The translations under genes were made by a program, and so were the position numbers. A DNA stretch of 64,000 nt. It comes from Eukaryota sp. TZLM1-RC. Taxonomy: Eukaryota; Metamonada: BaSk clade. The notes beneath the pieces are model-generated. The model searched no databases, was not told where the DNA came from, and was given only the letters and a program-made list of their open reading frames with translations. The stretch spans positions 252,337-316,336 of the forward strand of contig JAUPSS010000014.1 in NCBI GenBank assembly GCA_040285825.1. Reading direction: 5' to 3'. Positions 10,686 through 18,318 of the stretch are shown in pieces. Every line of letters begins with the position of its first letter. The stretch's first letter is position 1.

Positions 10686-11192
10686 TGATAGAGGTGATGT
10701 ATACTGTGATTGGATTGATAATTCTGAAGCTATTGTTGACTTTGTCTCATGTAATGTTGCAAACGATACTTTGGTTCACAGAAGAAAACTTAATCCTGTG
10801 GCTGCTCTGGATTTTAAAGCAAAAGAAAAACATAGAAAATATGATAAAGAAATTGAAGATGCAAATATCGATAGAAATACACAGCTGGTTTTTATTGCTT
10901 TTCCATTTTCGATAAATGGAAGATTATCAGTTGAAGCAGAAACTTTTTTGGATGACTTCCAAAAAATGGTGAAAGAAAAAACAATGAAAAGATTTGATAT
11001 TTTTTTATGGCGTTCACGGATTCAATTTGCCATTATTAATAGATTACCGCGGTTTTTCAATCGAATTAGAGAAGCTTTAGCTAGACAGCAAGCAAATCAA
11101 GATTTTGTAGAGGAAATCTTGGTTTAATGATAGTCGTCCCATTAGTTATGATTTAATTTAATCAAGTGTGCAAATTCAATAAATTAATAAAT
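10686..11192 (+). mobile_element. 5'-truncated LINE, family B, with 11-bp TSD
   Basis: Starts inside the endonuclease (GATAGAGGTGATG), with one frame break early, and is then open at 10771-11127 through KEKHRKYDK, FPFSINGRL and FVEEILV. It carries the usual 3' UTR. The direct repeat ATAAATCACAA at 10675-10685 and 11193-11203 is the target-site duplication. It sits about 180 bp past the UBR stop codon, in the same orientation. Confidence 0.9.
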
Positions 11193-11403
11193 ATAAATCA
11201 CAAAACATATTGTTAAATTCCTTCAATTTAGTTCAGGAATTCCAGATTATACAAAGCATTAATCATTTGAACAAGATTGCGCAAAGATTGACAATCTTTC
11301 AATTGTTTGAAGCTCTTACGGAATCCATACAGTCTGAAATCTACCGCTTTTTGTTTCTTTTTCATTTGTTTGGTTTTTTTTTCAGATTTCGTTTGACTCC
11401 AAA

Positions 11404-11921
11404 ATGCCAACTCCTATCCAATACACCCTCTTTTTTTGCTTAGTTGTACTTGTTGTCTCACAGGGACCAAGACAGTGGGTATATGTCCGAAATCAAAACT
11501 CATTGTACAAACTCTACCATTCCTCTGTTGATGTGCATTCAGGATTAGGTATGGGGTACTGATGCCATTCACCTCAGTGATATGGCCTGGTGCATATCCT
11601 AGAGACATTGATCATGGTACCGTTTGTGAATTTGAGTTTTATGTTCCAACAGACTGGATCGATCCCCCTACCAATACATCCATGACCATTACTTGGTATA
11701 CAAAGAGTGTGTCTTGCTTTATTTTTCTCATGCTAGATGTTTTACGTCAGCAAAAGGAACGTATCTACATTGATATATTATTAGACACCCGTGGATGGAT
11801 AAATGAGTTTGGGTGTTCTATTACCGACCAACACGGAAAGAGCCATCCGTGTGAACATTGGACTGTTGACGATTATCATCGGTATGTATTTATTGACACT
11901 GGGCATCTTGAGATGAAATAG
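11404..11921 (+). CDS. Small secreted protein of unknown function (spliced)
   Basis: No family recognised. Reading from ATG 11404 gives a clear signal peptide (MPTPIQYTLFFCLVVLVVS) followed by WVYVRNQNSLYKLYH, but the frame meets a stop at 11563-11565. Removing a 29-nt GT-AG intron at 11549-11577 joins 48 codons plus one base to the next frame and gives a 162-residue protein that continues VIWPGAYPRD and ends HLEMK. The mature part has four cysteines (VCEFEF, VSCFIF, FGCSI, HPCEHW), suggesting two disulphides. The downstream exon alone would begin at an ATG inside the intron and lack a secretion signal, which favours the spliced model. Expression and function are unknown. Confidence 0.65.
11549..11577 (+). 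other. Predicted 29-nt spliceosomal intron
   Basis: Begins GTATGG and ends CACCTCAG. It contains TACTGAT, close to the canonical branch-site TACTAAC, 14 nt before the acceptor end. It holds an in-frame stop of the upstream exon. Its removal restores the frame between the signal peptide and the downstream ORF. Confidence 0.65.
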
Positions 11922-12595
11922 ATCTTATTTAGTTGTACAGAAGCATTTGAATTGTGAAAAGATTTACTATATAGAGATGAGCAATAATATCAAACAAGCA
12001 AATACATAAATATAGTCATATTGATTTCAAATATTAAATCATATATTTTCAATCAACATTGTTTTAATAATGGGAAAACAGGGTTGTTTTGCTGATAAAT
12101 TAGCATTGTTTGTTGGAATTCAAATATGTAAGAAAAACAACTCTCTTGTTCATTGAATTGATTCCATTGTGCTCATTAGCTTCAGTTAAATTTGGTGGTT
12201 TTGCATTCCGTAAAAGGTTGTAGGGAAAACAGTTACATAAATAGAGAATGATACATTCTCGCAGTGTTTGAGAAACGTCTTATTTGAATTAAAGAGGCAT
12301 AGTTAATATAGGACATGATGATGTGTGGTGTTGAAGTGAACAAAACATTTGAACTCAACTGTTTTCACCTTGTTGCCTACACCGAAGTTTTAGTTTTTAT
12401 ATGTTAATAACTGTGAACTTAGAAGTATAAGACTGGCGAGTATGAATTGCGGTTGTTGGTTGGTGGATTATTGGGAGCAATCAATAGCAAACAGCATAGA
12501 GGGAAGTACCTACAACTATTGCCAAAAGTTGCTGATGGGTAAACAGTGCGTGTCAAAATAACAATAACAACAGTCATTCCCGTGGCAGAACGTTA
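11922..12595. other. Intergenic, no gene recognised
   Basis: AT-rich stretch between the secreted-protein gene and U2. No ORF of note. The part at 12430-12595 is less AT-rich and could extend the U2 transcript or hold its 3' processing signals. Confidence 0.35.
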
Positions 12596-12599
12596 GCTA

Positions 12600-12790
12600 A
12601 AAGACAGAAGCCCTCCCCAACAGTTGTTGAAATAAAACCAACAACGCAGCACAGCAAAGGTGTAAGACCGGGAGCATTGAAGGTGGAGACAAATACGATG
12701 ACAGAAAGCCCTCCGAAGAGGACGTATCAGCTGTCAAACTGATAAGAACAGATACTACACTTGATCTAAGCCATATAGGCGAAGACTAAT
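12600..12790 (-). ncRNA. U2 spliceosomal snRNA
   Basis: The minus strand carries the most conserved U2 core: AGATCAAGTGTAGTATCTG followed directly by TTCTTATCAGTTT. This includes GTAGTA, which pairs with the intron branch site (complement at 12752-12757). Upstream is a short stem (GCCTATATGGC) equivalent to stem I. Downstream are CAGCTGATACG and a CCTC-TTCG-GAGG hairpin matching stems IIa/IIb, then a CGTATTTGTC tract that can serve as Sm site. A GTTGTTG/CAACAAC hairpin near 12622-12646 may be a 3' stem. The 5' end (12787-12790) and especially the 3' end are estimates. Its presence agrees with the introns found in this window. Confidence 0.9.
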
Positions 12791-12791
12791 G

Positions 12792-13488
12792 GAAAAAGAT
12801 TTTTTTCCCAATTTGAACCCTATCACTAGTGAAGTCAGTATATGTCGGATCAAATTTTTTGAACCTGCAACATGTTTAATCTATACATTTCCAAGAAAGA
12901 TAATACAGTAAATAATTGTTTAAATTCGTCGTTATAGTTGAGTCAATTAAACAAGTTACAGAATACCAGTATTCTTTGCTAGAACTCGTTCAGTGTAGAC
13001 AATGGTGTGGTAACACAATCTGGAAATCATGTTGTCACATAATATTTGTTTTGAAGGACTATAGGTTATGTATACAGCAACATAGTTTTAATTCTACATA
13101 CAACGCATTTGCAAATGATCAACATTCAATGGTGTACCACTGAGCTTAGTGATTCTTCGCCTGCTGTACTATTTTGTTATTTAAGAACATTTCAATGAAT
13201 TAATGTTTATTTACGTAGAATAGATGCACTAAACAACTAAAAGCTCATCCGAAATGGGAAAAAACAATAAAAACAAAAGAAATGTTTCATTATTTTGACC
13301 CTGTACAAAATTCCTTTTGATTACTAATCAGCAAGAGCCAAGACACAATAAACAAGAATAAATTAACAGAATTAAAGTTCTTAATAACAAAAACATCAGA
13401 AAAAGGAAATAGAGTAAATCAACAACAGAAACCACTCATAGAAATAAGAATAGCTTAATGTTTAAACAATGGATCAAAAATAAATAAA
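12792..13488. other. U2 upstream region and ARP 3' flank
   Basis: The part next to 12792 should hold the U2 promoter, but no element could be named with confidence. The rest is AT-rich and without convincing ORFs (12916-13143 has no domain). Confidence 0.35.
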
Positions 13489-14565
13489 TCAGCCTACAAC
13501 TTTATCTATTAAAGGATTTTCTTCAAACTCCGCTCGACTAACAGACATTGAACCAAAACAAGCCAAACTACTCAAAACTCTTCCTCCATTAAATGCCAAC
13601 AAATGTCTATCCCTAGCATTAACTACCCTTATATTAGCAAAAGAAGGTAATCTTGCCTTAAGTTCTGCAACAAACCTTCCTGCAAAACCCTTAAACAAAG
13701 AAGAACCACCTGTAATAACAATGTTCTTCTGTAATAGTGCTCGAGACTCAGTCTGGCACAAATTCAGGGTGTTGAGGGTAGCATCCACTATACCAAATGA
13801 ATCAACACGGAAACTCAGAGGATCAAATAACACGTTGATAGGATCAGTTCTTTCCCTTTCCAGCACAATTGATTGACCATCTGGAAGGATATAGGTACAT
13901 GCTAAAGGTACGGAGAGTGATGAAGACGCCACATAACCAACTCTGTGCAGTATTTGAGAAGCGAGAAGACACTGCCTGTGGTTGGACAATGGAGTTGAAA
14001 GTTTGGTGTTGATCAAGTTTATAAACTTCTTCAACACTGTCTGTCCACCGAGAGACACTTGCTGAATTCCATCTCCAAACACTTGGCCTTCTAGAACGGG
14101 TACAGTTGATGAAGATGAATGGCCAACATCTACAACAAGACCATTAAGACTACCAGTAGCATAAAGAGAGAGTAAAGGTGAGGAAGCAAAGCAAATGGAG
14201 GGAACTTCAAACCTCTCAAACAGTACTTGAGATATCAATTGCCTGTTACTTTGTGACTGGAAAGGTGGTTCAGTAATGAGAACCGGGTGCTTTGTAGAAG
14301 AAGTTTTGAGAATATCATTGTATATGTGTTCTAATAAGTTTCCCCATTCTTCTTCGTCTGATGGGGATATCGGGGAAAGAGAATGAGTTTGATGTTGAGA
14401 TATAGCTTCACCTCCATAGAGAGTCTTGAACTGACCTTTTTCATTTGTAAATGAATGTAGAAATGGCTTGGCCAAAAAGCAAGGAACAAGGGTTGGGAGC
14501 TCACAGTTAGTGAACCCCACTTTCACATAGTAAGTACCGTTATCTATGACAATTGGAACATCCAT
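13489..14565 (-). CDS. Divergent actin-related protein
   Basis: 358 residues from the ATG at 14565, which starts MDVPIVIDNGTYYVKVGF at the position where actins begin; an ATG 12 codons upstream (14601) is possible. Actin-fold signatures: phosphate-1 loop VIDNGTYYVKVGF, phosphate-2 GLVVDVGHSSSSTVPVLEG, adenosine-binding NIVITGGSSLFKGF, and the C-terminal FNGGRVLSSLACFGSM. Phosphate loop 1 lacks the usual GxG(S/T)xK spacing, and the segment between residues 30 and 90 is shortened, so this is an ARP and not a conventional actin. The subfamily could not be assigned. Roles in known ARPs range from dynactin and Arp2/3 to chromatin remodelling. A LINE tail ends only about 80 bp upstream on the same strand. 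Confidence 0.85.
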   Translation of the reverse strand: MDVPIVIDNGTYYVKVGFTNCELPTLVPCFLAKPFLHSFTNEKGQFKTLYGGEAISQHQTHSLSPISPSDEEEWGNLLEHIYNDILKTSSTKHPVLITEPPFQSQSNRQLISQVLFERFEVPSICFASSPLLSLYATGSLNGLVVDVGHSSSSTVPVLEGQVFGDGIQQVSLGGQTVLKKFINLINTKLSTPLSNHRQCLLASQILHRVGYVASSSLSVPLACTYILPDGQSIVLERERTDPINVLFDPLSFRVDSFGIVDATLNTLNLCQTESRALLQKNIVITGGSSLFKGFAGRFVAELKARLPSFANIRVVNARDRHLLAFNGGRVLSSLACFGSMSVSRAEFEENPLIDKVVG

Positions 14566-14642
14566 TTTTAAAAGTGCCAAGGACTCAGTTTTTTGAACCA
14601 AACTAATTTTCCAGTTTCTACATAAGTTGATGGTTTGTTTAA

Positions 14643-15360
14643 TTTATTGAATTTGCACACTTAATTAAATAAACTCATTACTAATGGGACGACTATCATT
14701 GAACCAAGATTTCCTCTACAAAATCTTGATCTGCTTGCTGTCTAGCAAAAGCTTCTCTTATTCGATTGAAAAACCGTGGTAATCTATTAATAATGGCAAA
14801 TTGAATCCGTGAGCGCCATAAAAATATATCAAATCTTTTCATTGTTTTTTCTTGCACCATTTTTTGGAAGTCATTCAAAAAAGTTTCTGCTTCAACTGAT
14901 AATCTTCCATTTATCGAAAATGGGAAAGCAATAAAAACCAGCTGTGTATTTCTATCAGCATTAGCATCTTCAATATCTTTATCATATTTTCTATGTTTTT
15001 CTTTTGCTTTAAAATCAAGAGCACTCACAGGATTCAGTTTTCTTCTGTGAACCAAAGTATCATTTGCAACATTACATGAGACAAAATCAACAATAGCTTC
15101 AGAATTTTCAATCCAATTACAGTATACATCACCTCTATCATCAGAAGCAAAATTATTCAGAGAAAGTGTTTCCTTCAGCAGAGGCTCTTTGATACACGAT
15201 ATTCTTGCAGTTTGTGCCATATTGAAAACAGTGTCTCTAACAGCATCATTTAGTGAAGAATGATAAGTTATGAATTTCGAACAATTCAGAGCATGGTGCA
15301 AAGTGAGTTGAGGTGAATTCGAACAAATACATTTTTCTTTTGATAATAATTGATTAATGT
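14643..15360 (-). mobile_element. 5'-truncated LINE, family B
   Basis: Minus-strand family B copy starting at the knuckle region (INQLLSKEKC) and ending with the normal 3' UTR and AATAAAT just upstream of the ARP gene. It abuts a second, oppositely oriented copy from about 15369, giving a head-to-head pair. No clean target-site duplication could be assigned. Confidence 0.88.
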
Positions 15361-15394
15361 TGTTGTATTTTTGCACTAAATGAAGAAATTTCAA
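14696..15394 (-). CDS. LINE B C-terminal protein fragment (knuckle + endonuclease)
   Basis: 232-residue open frame whose first residues come from flanking sequence. From LSKEKC on it is family B: knuckle CICSNSPQLTLHHALNC (CxC-x9-HxxxC), endonuclease core RGDVYCNWIENSEAIVDFVS (D-x12-D), KEKHRKYDK, FPFSINGRL and the ending FVEEILVQ. The frame is complete, so decay is limited. Without a reverse transcriptase it is a dead insertion. Confidence 0.75.
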   Translation of the reverse strand: MKFLHLVQKYNNINQLLSKEKCICSNSPQLTLHHALNCSKFITYHSSLNDAVRDTVFNMAQTARISCIKEPLLKETLSLNNFASDDRGDVYCNWIENSEAIVDFVSCNVANDTLVHRRKLNPVSALDFKAKEKHRKYDKDIEDANADRNTQLVFIAFPFSINGRLSVEAETFLNDFQKMVQEKTMKRFDIFLWRSRIQFAIINRLPRFFNRIREAFARQQADQDFVEEILVQ

Positions 15395-15721
15395 AATTTG
15401 GTGTAGAAAAATGGAGTCGATGTGTTCCCCAATGATTCACTGGTAATATTCCTGAAAGAATTATTTAAATTTAAAATTCACTCTTCAAACATTACAAAAA
15501 CGATTGGCTGAAATGTATGAAAATGATCTTTATAAAAATATTTGCAGCTCGGCTGTTTTTAATCAAGATTTTCACTCATTGTTATGGGAAAAAGGTGTTT
15601 GTGAAAATCAGTCATCAGATTCTTCACTGTTTGTAACCCTTGTACCACGAAGATTTGTACTGTGTGCTACTAATGAAGCGTTTGTAACAAAAGTGAGATT
15701 ATATTTGAATACCCCCATTAA

Positions 15722-16811
15722 TGATGCCGTTAGGCAGAAATACCAAAGAAGTAAAGAGAGAAAAAAGAACTTTATTAATAGAAATACTTGTTCTTGAACA
15801 AGTGCCACGTCATCGTGTAAATTCTTCATCTGTCTACCAAGTTAGTTTATCAGTAACAACAACACTGCTTCTTCCCATTTTCTCTCAACAGTTTCGTAAA
15901 CCATTTAGCATAATGAAGATAGGGGATTTGTGAAATAGTGAGGCACGTGGTGTAGATGATTTACTTCGTGCTTAACTTTTGAGGGGCAATCACAAGCTAG
16001 ATGACCTTTCTGATGACAATTGAAACATGTTCCGTCAGTCAAAATGCGAGACCTATAAGATGAACGAGACTTCATACCAGCTTGACGCACAGAGTCAGTA
16101 TTTTCAGAAACAGTCTTTGAAGACCTGTTTCAAGAAGCTACTCGCGTGCAATCAAGTAGTTCATCCTCTGCGGTATTTACCAATGTTGGAAAATCGGGGA
16201 ATACCTCATCCCGAATTCGAGAAATCAGAAATTTCTGCAGTCCTAATGGAAAAATTCCCTTGGCGAATCTGATCATGAAGACTGAATCAGGCAATTTCGG
16301 TCCGGAAGCCCTGCTTTTCGCCTGAAGAAAAGTCTCAGGTAGCAGGAAGTACGTTCACGGACGTCGCCTTTACGGACATCAACCGTCAACTCAGACATCA
16401 CCAAGTTGAATTCCTCGTACGAGGAAAACGAGGTGGAGGATCTTAAATGATCCAGAAACACCTCATCGGATGAATCAACCCCAGGTCTTGTGAGAACCAA
16501 TGATTCTAACAAGAAGGGGTCAACGAGGAGCCTTGCTGGAACAAGGTCCTTTTTCGGTGTAACAGAAGAGTACACCTTCCACTGTTGTAGGAACAACAGA
16601 ACATCATCCACTTCCATAGAAGCAACGGACTGATGTAGTACGTGTGTAGATATCATTTGCAATGAGGGCCAATAATTATTGATGCCGTTAGGCAGAAATA
16701 CCAAAAATGAAAAGAGGTTTATTAATAGAAATACTTGTTCTTGAACAAGTGCCTCGTCATCATGTAAATTCTTCATCTGTCTACCAAGTTAGTTAATCAG
16801 TAACAACAACA
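15722..16811 (-). mobile_element. Gag-only, internally deleted LTR retrotransposon
   Basis: 1090 bp bounded by LTRs of 143 bp (15722-15864) and 132 bp (16680-16811), with the 4-bp target duplication TTAA at 15718-15721 and 16812-16815. The LTR sense strand is minus: it starts TGTTGTTGTT, contains AATAAA and ends GGCATCA. Just inside the 5' LTR is ATAATTATTGGCC, and just before the 3' LTR is GGGAAGAAGCAG; both motifs recur at the same places in the Ty3 element at 56.8 kb. The interior holds only gag pieces. No protease, reverse transcriptase or integrase is present, so mobility would need helper enzymes. The LTRs differ by an indel and substitutions, so it is not new. Confidence 0.9.
15905..16776 (-). 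pseudogene. Broken gag of the short LTR element
   Basis: Two minus-strand ORFs cover a gag-like protein. The first (16776-16273) starts in the LTR and reads through VDDVLLFLQQWKVYSS and PARLLVDPFLLESL, a capsid-like helical region. After a frame change near 16275 the second continues RFAKGIFPLGLQKFLISRI and ends with the zinc knuckle CFNCHQKGHLACDC (C-x2-C-x4-H-x4-C), typical of retroelement nucleocapsids. One frame break is enough to inactivate it. Confidence 0.75.
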
Positions 16812-17510
16812 TTAATCAATTATTATCAAAAGAAAAATGTATTTGTTCGAATTCATCTCACTTTGCGACATGCTCTTAATTGTTCGAAATTCATAACTCA
16901 TCGTTCTTCACTATATGATGCTGTTAGAGACACTGTTTTTAATTTGGCACGAACTGCAAGAATCTCGTGTATCAAAGAACCTCTGCTGAAAAAAACACTG
17001 TCATTAAATAATTTTGGTTCTGATGACAAAGGTGATGTATACGATTGAGAACTCTGAAGCTGTTGTTGACTTTGTCTCCTGCAACGTTGCAAGTGACAGT
17101 TCAATTCAAAGAAGAAAACTTAATCCTGAAGATGCCCTTGAATTTAAACTTCAAGAAAAACATAGAAAATATGATAAAGACATTGAAGAAGCTAATGCTG
17201 ATAGAAATGGAATACTTGTGTTTATTGCTTTCCCATTTTCGATAAACGGAAGACTATCAGTTGAAGCAGGAACCTTTTTGAATGGTTTCCAAAAAATGGT
17301 TCAGGAAAAATCAATGAAAAGATTTGATATCCTTCTATGGCGCTCTCGAATTCATTTGCCGTTATTAAAAGATTGCCTTGGTTTTTCAATCGTATAAGAG
17401 AAGCTTTAGCTAGACAGCTGATCAAAATTCTGTAAAGGAAATCGTGGTTCAATGAATTTCGTCCCATTAGTTATGAGTTTGTTTTGTTAAGTGTGCAAGT
17501 TCAATAAATT

Positions 17511-17734
17511 AATTTGTTCACAAGAGTAACAAATCAATTGACATTTGTCACTCTAAGTGAAAGCTGATGATGATAGGTTAACTAATCAAGCAAAAGGTGG
17601 AAAGAAATACCATTTTCAATGATGTACATTACACAGGTGCTGATTAATCGTCATCACAAAAAGTTCTGCCAATGTACACCAATAATTGGAAACACTGAAA
17701 CGGTGATTCAGAAAATTTCCCAAATGAAGAGAGC
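17511..17734. other. Short intergenic stretch
   Basis: AT-rich, no ORF or RNA gene recognised. Confidence 0.35.
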
Positions 17735-17885
17735 TCACAAACGCTCTTCACCCCACTATTACCGCCGTTGAACTATTACCGTATTTCTGTCAAACTAATC
17801 CGTGATCGTAATGGAAAAGTAAAGGTATTGGGTATGTTGAATTTCCCGGCGAAGACTATGTTTTGAAGGCTGTGATGTTGTTTGA
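17735..17885 (+). pseudogene. RBM39/CC1-like splicing factor remnant, copy 2
   Basis: Closely similar at DNA level to 2940-3073. The RRM reads RISVKLIRDRNGK and then, after loss of one A in an A-run, GIGYVEFPGEDYVLKAVM in the next frame. This is the RNP1 part of an RBM39-like RRM. Copy 1 keeps the A-run but has a stop at the Tyr codon. Two fragments of the same gene with different lesions point to dispersed pseudogenes of an intact gene elsewhere. Confidence 0.5.
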
Positions 17886-18318
17886 CCCATGATAAAATAA
17901 AATGATGACGTGTCAGTAAGTCAAAAGGAAAATTCAAATTTGGATGAGATAATTCCTTGCTATCATCTTCACATCGTCGCTCTTGGTGTAGAAGCTAAAT
18001 TACAAGGAGATATCCTGACATCTGATTAAACTTCTCTGTTTTGTGATTGCAGAGTTGGTCGCGATAGTCTAACATAATTCATTACAACAAGAGTAACCAT
18101 CAATAATAATTCTATAGACACAATTGAGAAAGGGACAATGTCGTCTTTATGACAAAACAGGTTAAGCTGACTTATTTTGGACAAACCCGCTGTAGGATGT
18201 TGTTTGTTTGGACCCTATATGACTTGCGCTTTATTCATGTTGTCTTACTTAAACATTCATATGGATTTGAATATTGGTATTTTCTTCAGAACATGTTTGA
18301 TACATCAATCCCTTTGAT
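17886..18318. other. Region upstream of the PIKfyve-like gene
   Basis: No convincing ORF (18149-18337 is a shadow without domain). It presumably holds the promoter of the downstream kinase gene. Confidence 0.35.

Larger units (their letters stand above)
15369..17510 (+). mobile_element. LINE family B copy split by an LTR element
   Basis: Plus-strand copy starting at the segment encoding ALNEEIS, continuing to position 15721, then interrupted by the 1090-bp LTR element at 15722-16811 and resuming at 16812 in the same reading region (NQLLSKEKC). The 3' half has frame breaks (stop near 17045; loss of frame near 17350) and the tail AATTTCGTCCCATTAG and TTCAATAAAT. It is an older subfamily than the 22 kb and 34 kb copies. 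The LTR element is therefore younger than this LINE insertion. Confidence 0.9.

Noticed and set aside
11697-11740. Second possible intron in the secreted-protein gene (GTATAC... to ...TGCTAG)
   Set aside because: Removing it shifts the frame out of the downstream ORF, and no branch-site word is present.
17560-17710. Possible C/D box snoRNA (TGATGATGATAGG near 17566 with later CTGA-like words)
   Set aside because: Box spacing and terminal stem are not convincing, and no target complementarity can be tested here.
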